41,215 nucleotides of DNA from Bacillota bacterium (GTDB lineage Bacteria > Bacillota > Clostridia > Lachnospirales > Lachnospiraceae): positions 1 through 41,215 of the forward strand of contig JAEZZO010000074.1 in the NCBI GenBank assembly GCA_023418475.1. Direction: 5' to 3'. Shown here piece by piece: positions 7,994 through 16,409 of the stretch. Made by a program: the position numbers and the translations under genes. Every line of letters starts with the position of its first letter. Within the stretch, counting starts at the first letter, position 1. Under the pieces are notes generated by a model, which saw only the letters and a program-made list of their open reading frames with translations, did not search any database and had not been told where the DNA came from.

Positions 7994-8692
7994 ATGGCCG
8001 GGCTGATAACGCATATGGTAATAGCCAGAGAGATAATAGGACGTTTGCCAAAGGGGACCATATCAGATCCAGGGATATTTTATCTTGGCAATCTGGCGCC
8101 GGATTCAATTCATGCCAGAGATGGATATATCAGGGCATATAAAAAGCATACGCATATGCGGGATGATATTCCGGATATAGATTTTAACGCGGAAGAAAAC
8201 CGCCAATTATTTCACCGACGTGTTGCAGACTTCATTCTGGAGAACAGAAATCGTCCGCTTCCTGAACTTGACTTATATCGTGGCTATGTTGTCCATATTT
8301 TGGCAGATGAACTATTTATGCTGACAATACGCAACGAATTCTGCGATACAATGGAACAACTGGGAATTGCGCAGGATAATCCGCTTTTTTTTAAGTATAT
8401 AGTGGACGATATGAACCGCAATGACTATCTTCTTATCGATCAATATGAAGGAAGCAAAGAGATACAAGTTAATCTGGAAACTGTTCGAATCTATCCGGTT
8501 GCAGGATATTTAAGTGAACAGGAAATCAGAATTAGCAGAGACTGGCTGCTTCGTCAGCATTTTTATCAGGAAAATGGTCTGTTAAATCCAAGGTATATCA
8601 GCAAGAAAAGAATGTGGGATTATATTCAGCTGGCAGCAGATCAGATTGTGTGGAGACTTTCCGGAGAAGGAGACTTCCCTAAGATGCTTTGA
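7994..8692 (+). CDS. Zn-dependent phospholipase C-like hydrolase
   Basis: This 232-aa protein resembles the Zn_dep_PLPC family. An N-terminal H7 is followed by LGNLAPDSIHARD (32-43), a KHTH pair (51-54) and GYVVHILADEL (97-107); His and Asp residues at these places are the metal ligands in the family. No signal peptide is seen, unlike secreted phospholipases C, so it is probably a cytoplasmic relative of unknown substrate. GAGGGAG seven bases upstream selects the ATG at 7994 rather than the TTG at 7979. It follows dut at 43 bases and may be in the same operon. Confidence 0.75.
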   Translation: MAGLITHMVIAREIIGRLPKGTISDPGIFYLGNLAPDSIHARDGYIRAYKKHTHMRDDIPDIDFNAEENRQLFHRRVADFILENRNRPLPELDLYRGYVVHILADELFMLTIRNEFCDTMEQLGIAQDNPLFFKYIVDDMNRNDYLLIDQYEGSKEIQVNLETVRIYPVAGYLSEQEIRISRDWLLRQHFYQENGLLNPRYISKKRMWDYIQLAADQIVWRLSGEGDFPKML

Positions 8693-9007
8693 TAACTTAG
8701 GACTCAGTATTTATGAAAATACAATCCTTTCAACTTCTTACTCAAATCAACTTTTATCAGACAAGTACTCCTATATAAATGCCATAAGTTAACGTTATGT
8801 AGAATATAATAAATATTGATTTTACTTATACTTCATTTTGAATTATACTTGGAAAGTAATTGGGTATACTAATTTTATTGCAAGAGGATAGGTTCTGTAT
8901 TTCAGTTATTTCAAAAATTCAGCTGCATAGCGGATATGCTCGCAATAAGCTAGTAGAAATACATAGGCTGTATCAAAAAATTGCAATCATCCAAGGAGGA
9001 TTTTACT
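8693..9007 (+). other. Leader region of purA, no gene seen
   Basis: This is 315 bp of AT-rich DNA. CATAAGTTAACGTTATG near 8783-8799 is a small palindrome, and TATAAT (8805) and TATACT (8865) could be -10 boxes without good -35 partners. I find no purine riboswitch core. The purA ribosome binding site AAGGAGG is at 8993-8999. Confidence 0.4.
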
Positions 9008-10282
9008 ATGGTAAAAGCAATCGTAGGCGCTTGCTGGGGCGACGAGGGAAAAGGTAAAATTACAGATATGCTGGCACAGGAAGCTGACATTATCGTAAGG
9101 TTTCAGGGCGGAAGCAACGCCGGTCATACAATTATAAATGATTATGGTAAATTTGCACTTCATTTACTTCCATCCGGTGTATTTTATAATCATACGACAA
9201 GTATCATCGGAAATGGTGTGGCACTGAATATCCCCTATCTCGTGAAGGAGATTAAATCTCTGGAAGACCGTGGAGTACCCACTCCCAGGATTTTAGTATC
9301 CGACAGGGCACAGGTAATGATGCCTTATCATATCTTATTTGACCAGTATGAAGAAGAACGGCTGGGTGGAAAATCATTTGGATCTACAAAATCCGGTATT
9401 GCACCATTCTATTCAGATAAATATGCAAAAATCGGTTTTCAGGTATCCGAATTGTTTGATGATGAAACCTTAAAAGAAAAGATTGCAAGAGTATGTGACC
9501 TGAAAAATGTTATTTTAGAGCATTTGTATCATAAGCCTGCAATTGATCAGAATGAATTATATAAAACCTTAGTGGAATATAGAAATATGGTTGAGCCATA
9601 TGTTTGTGATGTTTCTGCCTTCCTTCATGATGCAATCAAGGCAGGAAAGAATATTTTACTGGAAGGACAGTTAGGCTCTTTAAAAGATCCTGACTTTGGT
9701 ATCTATCCGATGGTAACCTCTTCCTCCACCCTGGCAGCATACGGAGCAATCGGTGCCGGGATACCGCCTTATGAAATCAAGGAAGTGGTAACAGTTGTGA
9801 AAGCCTACTCCAGTGCAGTTGGAGCAGGTGAATTTGTAAGTGAAATCTTCGGAGATGAAGCAGATGAGCTTAGAAGACGCGGCGGTGATGGCGGTGAATA
9901 CGGTGCTACTACCGGAAGACCAAGACGTATGGGATGGTTTGACTGTGTTGCTTCCCGTTATGGCTGCAGAATACAGGGCGCAACCGAGGTGGCTCTTACA
10001 GTACTGGATGTACTGGGATATCTGGATCAGCTTCCGGTATGTGTTGGTTATGAAATTGACGGTGTTGTAACCAGAGATTTCCCTAATACCGTAAAGCTTG
10101 CCAAAGCGAAGCCGGTTTATGAATATCTGCCGGGCTGGAAGCAGGAAATCAGGGGAATTAAGAATTACGACGAATTACCTGAAAACTGCAGGAAATATAT
10201 TGAGTTTATTGAGAAGGAACTGGAGGTACCGGTAAAGCTGGTATCTAACGGACCAGGAAGAAATGAGATAATCCATAGATAA
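9008..10282 (+). CDS. purA: Adenylosuccinate synthetase (divergent type)
   Basis: It joins IMP and aspartate using GTP to give adenylosuccinate, the first step from IMP to AMP. At 424 aa it is of normal length. The catalytic loop WGDEGKGK (10-17, D12) and GSNAGHT with catalytic H40 are intact, and TTGRPRRMGWFD and the guanine-site SNGPGRNE near the C-terminus are present. It departs from textbook PurA at the IMP loop, where GSTKSGIAPFYSDKY replaces the usual GTTGxGIGPAYxDK, and at EGQLGSLKDPDFG in place of EGAQGTxLDxDHG. It may belong to a separate PurA lineage. The retained D12 argues against the phage PurZ type, where that residue changes. The ATG at 9008 follows AAGGAGG. Confidence 0.88.
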   Translation: MVKAIVGACWGDEGKGKITDMLAQEADIIVRFQGGSNAGHTIINDYGKFALHLLPSGVFYNHTTSIIGNGVALNIPYLVKEIKSLEDRGVPTPRILVSDRAQVMMPYHILFDQYEEERLGGKSFGSTKSGIAPFYSDKYAKIGFQVSELFDDETLKEKIARVCDLKNVILEHLYHKPAIDQNELYKTLVEYRNMVEPYVCDVSAFLHDAIKAGKNILLEGQLGSLKDPDFGIYPMVTSSSTLAAYGAIGAGIPPYEIKEVVTVVKAYSSAVGAGEFVSEIFGDEADELRRRGGDGGEYGATTGRPRRMGWFDCVASRYGCRIQGATEVALTVLDVLGYLDQLPVCVGYEIDGVVTRDFPNTVKLAKAKPVYEYLPGWKQEIRGIKNYDELPENCRKYIEFIEKELEVPVKLVSNGPGRNEIIHR

Positions 10283-10291
10283 TAAAATAAG

Positions 10292-10327
10292 CAGGCCCAA
10301 TGTCCCGGATCAGGGAGGTTGGGCCTG
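10292..10327 (+). terminator. Hairpin after purA
   Basis: CAGGCCCAA (10292-10300) pairs with TTGGGCCTG (10319-10327), with an inner TCCC/GGGA stem. The position right after the purA stop supports a terminator, but no clear T run follows. Confidence 0.55.
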
Positions 10328-10487
10328 TAGTTGTATATAATATTTATTCAAGGTTAGCCAAGGTTCAAATACGTGAAATATAGGATGGAACATATATTAC
10401 CGATCGTTTAGTAGTGCCTCCCCGACATAAAAAATTTTGTAAAAATAGAATATATTTACATATAATACAATTAATAGTAAATACCTC

Positions 10488-10515
10488 TTGATTATATTAT
10501 GGAAAGTGCTATAAT
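10488..10515 (+). promoter_or_regulatory. Promoter for the amidotransferase-like gene
   Basis: TTGATT (10488-10493) and a perfect TATAAT (10510-10515) are 16 bp apart, about 40 bp before the ribosome binding site of the next gene. Confidence 0.55.
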
Positions 10516-10562
10516 AATTTCTTTGTTTTATGCGGGAAATGAGATATTAGGAGGTACAGGAG

Positions 10563-11273
10563 ATGAATTCAGCAGCAAGAGTTGTTATTATCGGAGATTA
10601 TGATGGAAGACCCTCACATTTGGCGACAGAAGGGGCAATCCATGATAGTGCGGCAGCAATGGGACTGGAAGTAGAGACAGAATGGATTCAAACGGATAGA
10701 CTGAGTTGTGGAGTTGAGACAATATTAAGTGGTTTTGATGGTATCTGGTGTGCTCCGGGAAGCCCTTATCACAGTATGGTTGGAGCAGTTAACGGTATCG
10801 CATTTGCCAGAGTACATAATATACCGTTTATCGGAACCTGCGGTGGTTTTCAACATGCAGTCATTGAACTTGCCAGGAATGTCCTGAAAAAAGAGGAAGC
10901 CTTAAAGGAGGATTTTGATCCTTACCTTCGAAATAGCTTTATTACAGCCTTATCCTGTTCTCTGATTGGACAGACTAGACATATTCATATGAAGCATTCG
11001 TGGATGGAAAGTATCTATGGAACCTCCGAAATAGAGGAAAAATATAATTGCAGCTTCGGACTGAACAAAGAATTTTTATCGGAGCTTAACCACATTGGAT
11101 TTGAGACAGCGGGAACGGATGAAGAGGGAGAAGCGCGGATTATGGTACTTGAGAAGAACAGGTTTTTTGTGGCTTCCTTATTTCAACCGCAGCTAAGCTC
11201 TACAAGGGAACATCCACATCCGCTTATTACAGCATACTTAGCAAGTATTGATGAATACCGTCGGAACAAGTAA
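10563..11273 (+). CDS. Stand-alone CTP-synthase-type glutamine amidotransferase-like protein
   Basis: The 236-aa protein resembles the C-terminal class I glutaminase domain of CTP synthase (VVIIGDYDGRPSHLA, then GFDGIWCAPGSPYHSM) without the synthetase half. The nucleophile elbow is FIGTCGGFQHAVIELARN, so the Cys remains. The normal HPE triad partner site reads ASLFQPQLSSTREHPHP, where family members have FHPE; His and Glu are replaced by Gln, so glutaminase activity is doubtful. AGGAGGT lies seven bases before the ATG. It has its own promoter and ends against a convergent LysR gene. It could be a binding or regulatory protein, or an enzyme with changed chemistry; the substrate is unknown. 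Confidence 0.8.
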   Translation: MNSAARVVIIGDYDGRPSHLATEGAIHDSAAAMGLEVETEWIQTDRLSCGVETILSGFDGIWCAPGSPYHSMVGAVNGIAFARVHNIPFIGTCGGFQHAVIELARNVLKKEEALKEDFDPYLRNSFITALSCSLIGQTRHIHMKHSWMESIYGTSEIEEKYNCSFGLNKEFLSELNHIGFETAGTDEEGEARIMVLEKNRFFVASLFQPQLSSTREHPHPLITAYLASIDEYRRNK

Positions 11274-11299
11274 ATGTTTAAAATTGTTATACATTTACT
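11269..11299. terminator. Bidirectional hairpin overlapping the ends of two convergent genes
   Basis: AGTAAATGT (11269-11277) pairs perfectly with ACATTTACT (11291-11299). The stem includes the stop codon of the amidotransferase-like gene and the last codons of the minus-strand LysR gene, whose stop is in the loop. Confidence 0.5.
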
Positions 11300-12147
11300 A
11301 TTGAATTGGCCAGCTCGATAAAATCGGTGTATTCCTGTTGAGCTTCCAGTTCCTCGTAATATAGAAGCTGTATATAGAAGGGACTAGGAATATCATACTT
11401 AACCATTCTAAGATTGTCATTTGCTTTTATAGTGAACTGAGGAAGAAAACCGATTCCCCAATCGTTCTTTATCAGGTTTTTGATTGTATCAACATTACTA
11501 AGTGCCATTGAAATATGATATTTCTGTCCGCGCTCAGCAAAATCAGCTAGCAGTGCTTTTCGATACGGACATTCTTCTCCGGTTAAAATGAGTGATTTCT
11601 CTTCCAAGTGATCCGCTAAATTTAAATTGGTATCGGTTTGGGGATGATATACAAAACATAGGCTTTCTTCCTTCAGAAGAAAAACTTTAAGGCCATCGTG
11701 CTTCATTTCTTTGTTGAAGACCAGAACGAAATCCAGTTTTTGTTGTGTCAGCTTTGCTAACAGGCCGTTTTCATCTTCAATTGTAAGGTGGAAGACGATC
11801 TGAGGGTATTTCATTTTGTAGGTTTCAATAATGTTCTGCAAGTAATATAGAGCGATGGATTCTATGGTACCAATATTGATCTCTTTTACTTCTTGAATGC
11901 GCAACTTATGATCCATTTGTTCCATTAAATCAAGAACGCTCTTCGCGTATTGATAGATAATTATTCCTTTTGGAGTTAAAACCAGATGATTACCCTTACG
12001 ATTGATAATCTTACCTCCATATATTTGCTCCAGTTTTTGAATATGAGTAGAAATGCTGGATTGAGAATATCCTAACACCTCAGCGGTTTGAGAATAATTT
12101 CCTATTTCGTACAAATATAAAAGGCTTTTAAAGTAAATTAACTCCAT
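11287..12147 (-). CDS. LysR-family transcriptional regulator
   Basis: This 286-aa regulator has an N-terminal winged helix-turn-helix (LYEIGNYSQTAEVLGYSQSS, then ISTHIQKLEQIYGGKI) and an effector domain from about residue 90 on (INIGTIESIALYYLQNI). AAGGAGGAA precedes the ATG. It is divergent from the GNAT remnant, so its former target may have been that gene. The 130-bp divergent gap contains an AATAATATGACTG region and a TATAAT on the plus strand (12224). Confidence 0.9.
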   Translation of the reverse strand: MELIYFKSLLYLYEIGNYSQTAEVLGYSQSSISTHIQKLEQIYGGKIINRKGNHLVLTPKGIIIYQYAKSVLDLMEQMDHKLRIQEVKEINIGTIESIALYYLQNIIETYKMKYPQIVFHLTIEDENGLLAKLTQQKLDFVLVFNKEMKHDGLKVFLLKEESLCFVYHPQTDTNLNLADHLEEKSLILTGEECPYRKALLADFAERGQKYHISMALSNVDTIKNLIKNDWGIGFLPQFTIKANDNLRMVKYDIPSPFYIQLLYYEELEAQQEYTDFIELANSIVNV

Positions 12148-12277
12148 CTAAATTCCTCCTTGTATCAATGATATTGATAAATTATATATGGATTAATCTG
12201 TTTCGTCAATAATATGACTGTATTATAATAGAAAAAGTAATAATTTATTTATAGCAGATACAGGGAGGATATATGAT

Positions 12278-12538
12278 ATGAATATTATTTATCGTAAAAC
12301 AATTGCAGTAGATGTGGAATTACTGATCAATACCAGGTTGAGGTTGCTCGAAGAGGATTCCGCAACTATGACTGATTATGAGAGAGATATTCTTTACCAG
12401 AGCAAGAAAAACCATACGGAAGCGGGGACATTAATGGTTCTTTTACTACATGCCACTCTAAAAGGGAAACAGCTATTTGAACATTGCGGCTTTCAAATAA
12501 CAGATGATAGGGGACTTATATATATGGTGTATGAGTAA
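12278..12538 (+). pseudogene. Internally deleted GNAT acetyltransferase
   Basis: The 86-codon frame begins like a GNAT N-terminus (DVELLINTRLRLLEEDSA, then MTDYERDILYQSKKN) and ends like the GNAT C-terminus (LLLHATLKGKQLFEHCGF). The central strands and the acetyl-CoA loop (RxxGxG/A) that lie between these parts in intact proteins of about 150 aa are absent. The piece GTLMV at the join suggests two deletions. A GGGAGGA ribosome binding site remains, so a product may still be made, but it cannot bind acetyl-CoA in the usual way. Confidence 0.7.
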
Positions 12539-12816
12539 AGTAACATAAAGTACTTGAAGTACTTTATTAAGGAAGATCGTAGATTAGATCGTTTTTACAA
12601 AGAAATAAGTGAAGATTAAGTCAATAAGTTTTCAATAAAAGATATGAATTTGAAAGAGCAGTTTACTAATCTGCATACGGAGTGCATGTGATTTTTGCTA
12701 AAGTTTTGAATGCCGCATGCGTGGTAGATGAAGGTTAGTGTGAAATATAAATTTTTCATACGGTAATTTGTGCGCTGTACAGATCACTAGACTTTGGAAA
12801 AGGCAGGGGTATTATT
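12539..12816 (+). other. Leader region of the Lnu-like gene
   Basis: A perfect 10-bp hairpin (12545-12567, ATAAAGTACT/AGTACTTTAT) may end the GNAT transcript. Further on, GCATACGG (12673-12680) can pair with CCGCATGC (12712-12719) with one mismatch, and a 15-codon ORF (12644-12691, MNLKEQFTNLHTECM) lies in front. This could be an attenuator-type leader like those before many ribosome-drug resistance genes. The ORF lacks a good ribosome binding site, so this is speculative. Confidence 0.3.
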
Positions 12817-13320
12817 ATGATGAAACCGGATAAAAAAGAAATCGTAACCAAGGAAAATCTTATAGAAGTATTGGACTTATTAGATAATATGAAAATAAGA
12901 TATTGGATAGAGGGTGGTTGGGGAGTAGATATCCTACTTGGAAGGCAAAACAGAGAACATCGGGATATTGATGTTGATTTTGATGGTGAGTTTACGGATT
13001 TATTATTGGACAAATTAAAAGAAATAGGCTATGATATCGTTGTTGACTGGAGCCCTTTCCGTATTGAGTTGTATCATACGAAATTAGGATATATTGATAT
13101 ACATCCTTTCGTGATAAAGGATGACGGAAGTGCAAAACAGGCTAATCCGCAAGGCGGCTGGTTTGAGCTTGAAGCAAAATGGTTTTCGACCGCATTGTTT
13201 GAAGGCCGGGTGATACCATGTATCTCTGCTGAAGCTCAAAAATTGTTTCATAGCGGATATGAGCCTAGAGAAGTTGATATAATTGATATGCAAAATCTTA
13301 ATGAGCTTATGATAGAATAG
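12817..13320 (+). CDS. lnu: Lincosamide nucleotidyltransferase-like protein (Lnu(A)/LinA family)
   Basis: The predicted enzyme transfers a nucleotide to lincomycin or clindamycin and so inactivates it. The 167-aa length fits the Lnu(A) group (about 161 aa). From memory of that family, the matching blocks are YWIEGGWGVDILLGRQNREH (29-48), the catalytic RDIDVDFD (49-56), GYIDIHPF, DDGSAKQANPQGGW and IPCISAEAQKLFHSGYE near the C-terminus. The DxD carboxylates of the nucleotidyltransferase fold are intact. Two adjacent ATG codons compete; AGGGG is seven bases before the first. The long leader upstream may hold drug-responsive control. The exact drug range cannot be judged from sequence. Confidence 0.85.
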   Translation: MMKPDKKEIVTKENLIEVLDLLDNMKIRYWIEGGWGVDILLGRQNREHRDIDVDFDGEFTDLLLDKLKEIGYDIVVDWSPFRIELYHTKLGYIDIHPFVIKDDGSAKQANPQGGWFELEAKWFSTALFEGRVIPCISAEAQKLFHSGYEPREVDIIDMQNLNELMIE

Positions 13321-13380
13321 GGTATTTATGTGCTCATAGATACCTAAAGCAAACAACAAGAATTTCTTAGGAGGTAGTGA

Positions 13381-14136
13381 ATGTCAAATAAATTATTAAT
13401 AAAAAAACTCCCCCAAATGATTCTATTTGATTATGGACATACTCTTATTTATGAGAAGGGCTTCGACGCTATCAGTGGTTATGAGGCAGTATTAGCTTAT
13501 GCTACAAGGAATGAAAACCATCATACGGCTTCTGAAATAGCAGCAATGTCAGATAAACTATTTATGGAGATTGGATATAATTCCAGAAATTATGGAATTG
13601 AAATTCACGACCATATGTTTGAAAGATTTATGTCAGAATACCTTGAAATAGAATATTCACTTTCGCCACGGGAATTTGAAAAGATATTCTGGGAAGCAGC
13701 CGCGCCTGGAATTCCGATGTCAAATGTAAGAGAAATGCTGGCTTTTATTGATCAGAAGGGTATTCGAAGTGGTGTCATCAGTAATATAGCATTTTCAGGT
13801 GATGCTTTGTCGGAACGGATTAACCGTCTGTTGCCAGAAAATCGTTTTGAATTTATCATAGCCTCCAGTGAATATATCTTTCGAAAGCCTAATAAATTAT
13901 TGTTTGAGCTTGCACTAAAAAAGGCACATCTTAAGCCGGAAGAGGTATGGTTTTGTGGAGACCATCCAAAATACGATATAAGCGGAGCTTCTGGTGCGGG
14001 TATATATCCAGTTTGGTATCAGAGTGAATTAGATTGCTATTACTGGCAAATGGATAAAGAATTGAAACCGGATTGTGATTTTTTACATATACATGACTGG
14101 AAGGAATTGATTTCGGTATTGCAGAACATGGAGTGA
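13381..14136 (+). CDS. HAD-superfamily hydrolase
   Basis: This 251-aa protein is likely a small-molecule phosphatase. Motif I is MILFDYGHTL, in which D17 is the nucleophile but the usual second Asp (DxD) is Gly19. Motif II is GVISN, motif III has the Lys in IFRKPN and motif IV is CGDHPKYDISGASGAG, all as in phosphatase-type HADs. The helical cap lies between about residues 25 and 110. Loss of the second Asp is known in some HADs with altered chemistry, so phosphatase activity is uncertain. TTAGGAGGTAGTGA precedes the ATG. It is 60 bases after the Lnu-like gene and ends in a good terminator, so both may share a transcript. Confidence 0.85.
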   Translation: MSNKLLIKKLPQMILFDYGHTLIYEKGFDAISGYEAVLAYATRNENHHTASEIAAMSDKLFMEIGYNSRNYGIEIHDHMFERFMSEYLEIEYSLSPREFEKIFWEAAAPGIPMSNVREMLAFIDQKGIRSGVISNIAFSGDALSERINRLLPENRFEFIIASSEYIFRKPNKLLFELALKKAHLKPEEVWFCGDHPKYDISGASGAGIYPVWYQSELDCYYWQMDKELKPDCDFLHIHDWKELISVLQNME

Positions 14137-14176
14137 TATAGATATGGAGCAATTTTGATTGCGATAAGAAGGTTTT

Positions 14177-14202
14177 AACGCACGCTGAGTCGTGCGTTTT
14201 TT
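14177..14202 (+). terminator. Intrinsic terminator after the HAD gene
   Basis: AACGCACG (14177-14184) pairs with CGTGCGTT (14191-14198), followed by a run of six T. Confidence 0.85.
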
Positions 14203-14350
14203 CAATTAGTAGAAGTACAGATTTTTTTACGGCGGCTGATGGTTGATATTGTTATGTAACGGATGGTAGAATAGGGACTTTTCTTTTTTGATCTCGTATG
14301 CTACGATAAATAGTAACAAAATTGTTTCAGATAGAAAGGTTCAAACAGGA

Positions 14351-16222
14351 ATGAATTTATTAACAATTGAAAATATGAGTAAAAGCTTCACCGACCGATT
14401 GCTCTTTGACCAGGTGAGCTTTGGAATTAATGAAGGGGAGAAAATCGGTGTAATCGGAATTAATGGCACTGGTAAATCAACCCTTTTAAAAATAATCGCA
14501 GGTCTGGAGGAAGCAGACAGCGGTACAGTAACACGCGGAAAGAAGGTAAGGATAGGATATCTGGCGCAGACACCGGTATTTGATGATAAGCTTACGATAC
14601 TCCAAAATGTTGTATTAAATCAGAAAGCGGAGGAAGAATACCGCAATTTGGAGGGAGAAGCAGCCGCTATGCTGCAAAAGCTTGGAATTGCCAATGTAAA
14701 TGAAACGACAGCCAAGCTGTCCGGCGGGCAGAAAAAAAGGGTCGCTCTGGTACGTACCTTGTTGACTCCGGCTGAAATACTGGTACTGGATGAACCGACG
14801 AACCATCTGGATAATGAGATGGCCCAGTGGTTGGAGGATTATCTGGCAAAATACCGCGGAGCCTTCATTATGATTACGCATGACCGCTATTTCCTTGATA
14901 AGGTTACAAACAAAATTCTGGAGCTGGATAAGGGAAAAATCTATACCTATACCGCCAATTACTCGAAATTTCTGGAATTAAAGGCAGAACGCGAGGATAT
15001 TGCGCAAGCCACGGAGCGGAAGGCGAAAAGCCTGTACCGCATAGAACTGGAATGGATGCAGAGGGGAGCGAGAGCCCGTTCCACCAAGCAGAAGGCACAT
15101 ATTCAGCGCTTTGAGAACTTAAGGGATCGTAAGGAGCTTGAAACAGACCAAAAGGTGGAGATGAATGCGCTATCCTCTAGACTGGGAAAGAAGACGATTG
15201 AGCTTCAAGGCATCTGCAAGGGCTTTGGTGACAGAAATCTAATCAGGGATTTTTCGTATATTCTTCTGCCTGGTGACCGTATTGGGATCATTGGACCGAA
15301 CGGCTGCGGCAAATCGACTCTGTTAAATATGTTAACTGGCCATCTGGAGCCCGACAGTGGAACGATTGAGACAGGAACTACCATTAAAACAGGGTACTTC
15401 TCGCAGGAAAATGAATATATGGATGACAATCTTAAGGTAATTGATTATATCCGCGATACCGCGGAGTATATAAAAACGCAGGACGGAACGATCACTGCTT
15501 CCCAGATGTGTGAGAAATTCTTGTTTACAGGAGCGATGCAGTATAGTGTAATTGCAAAGCTTTCAGGCGGTGAGAAGAGAAGATTATATCTGCTTAAGGT
15601 ATTGATGGAGGCTCCGAATATTCTGATACTTGATGAGCCTACGAATGATCTGGATATTGCAACCTTAACTATTTTAGAGGATTACCTTGATACCTTTCCG
15701 GGGATTGTTGTTACAGTATCACATGACCGGTATTTTCTGGACAGAATAGCTACCCGGATCTTTTCATTTGAAGAGGGGACAATTCGTCAGTACGAAGGAA
15801 ATTTCACTGATTATCAGCAGGCCAGAAGCTTACGGGACGAAGAAGATCTAAAAACAGGAGCAGCGTCGGGAAGTATAGTGCAGCAAAAATCCGGCACTGC
15901 CGCTGGTACAGCCTCCGATACTGCGGCACAGGAGCAGAAAGCAGCAAGTATGGCTACATGGAAGCAGAAAAGTAATAGGCTGAAATTCTCTTACCAGGAA
16001 CAGAAGGAATACGATACTATTGATGATGATATCGCACAGCTGGAAGCAAAGCTTGAGGAGCTGGAAATGGAGATCGGCAAAGCAGCAACCGATTATAGCA
16101 AGTTAAACGAATTGATGGTGCAAAAGGAAAATACAGAGAGGGAACTGGAGCATAAAATGGACCGCTGGATTTATTTAAATGATCTTGCAGAGCAGATAGA
16201 GACTGAGAGAAAAGGAGAGTGA
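14351..16222 (+). CDS. ABC-F family ATPase, Uup-like
   Basis: This 623-aa protein has two ABC domains and no membrane segment. Domain 1 has GINGTGKS (36-43), LSGGQKKR and LDEPTNHLD. The linker has the Uup-type IELEWMQRGARARSTKQKAH segment. Domain 2 has GPNGCGKS, LSGGEKRR and LDEPTNDLD. An Ala/Gly/Thr/Ser-rich stretch (about 510-545) leads to a C-terminal coiled coil (about 565-620) like the Uup DNA- or ribosome-binding tail. ABC-F proteins act on ribosomes; the antibiotic-resistance members are mostly of other subgroups, so the nearness of the Lnu-like gene is not proof of a drug role. GAAAGG ten bases upstream supports the ATG at 14351 over the in-frame upstream ATG. Confidence 0.9.
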   Translation: MNLLTIENMSKSFTDRLLFDQVSFGINEGEKIGVIGINGTGKSTLLKIIAGLEEADSGTVTRGKKVRIGYLAQTPVFDDKLTILQNVVLNQKAEEEYRNLEGEAAAMLQKLGIANVNETTAKLSGGQKKRVALVRTLLTPAEILVLDEPTNHLDNEMAQWLEDYLAKYRGAFIMITHDRYFLDKVTNKILELDKGKIYTYTANYSKFLELKAEREDIAQATERKAKSLYRIELEWMQRGARARSTKQKAHIQRFENLRDRKELETDQKVEMNALSSRLGKKTIELQGICKGFGDRNLIRDFSYILLPGDRIGIIGPNGCGKSTLLNMLTGHLEPDSGTIETGTTIKTGYFSQENEYMDDNLKVIDYIRDTAEYIKTQDGTITASQMCEKFLFTGAMQYSVIAKLSGGEKRRLYLLKVLMEAPNILILDEPTNDLDIATLTILEDYLDTFPGIVVTVSHDRYFLDRIATRIFSFEEGTIRQYEGNFTDYQQARSLRDEEDLKTGAASGSIVQQKSGTAAGTASDTAAQEQKAASMATWKQKSNRLKFSYQEQKEYDTIDDDIAQLEAKLEELEMEIGKAATDYSKLNELMVQKENTERELEHKMDRWIYLNDLAEQIETERKGE

Positions 16223-16354
16223 GAGAAATTCACTTTCCATCACAAAGCCTGCATCGCCATCATTCCAGGAGTAGTGCAAAGGCTATGGAACATGGATTAA
16301 TCGATCAGATAATCACCCTAGATAATCGAATGTTTGGTTGAGAAATCTGCAAAA

Positions 16355-16402
16355 AAAAGCTCACATTTTTGTAAGTTGTGAAATACAAAAAGGCGAGCTT
16401 TT
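16355..16402. terminator. Bidirectional terminator between convergent genes
   Basis: AAAAGCTC (16355-16362) pairs with GAGCTTTT (16395-16402), and inner TTTTTGTA with TACAAAAA. It has A/T runs on both sides and serves the ABC-F gene and the minus-strand exporter operon. Confidence 0.75.
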
Positions 16403-16409
16403 ATTTCTC

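Noticed and set aside
8693..9007. Purine riboswitch before purA
   Set aside because: The conserved core and paired loops of purine riboswitches are not seen; only weak -10-like boxes and one small palindrome are.
8860..9057. 65-codon plus-strand frame before and into purA
   Set aside because: It overlaps the purA start in another frame, has no good start signal, and the purA ribosome binding site lies inside it.
9008..10282. PurZ (diaminopurine synthesis) identity
   Set aside because: The catalytic Asp of WGDEGKGK is kept, the length is that of PurA, and no phage genes are near.
14351..16222. ABC-F antibiotic-resistance protein
   Set aside because: The linker and C-terminal coiled coil match the housekeeping-type Uup group, and proximity to the Lnu-like gene is not enough.
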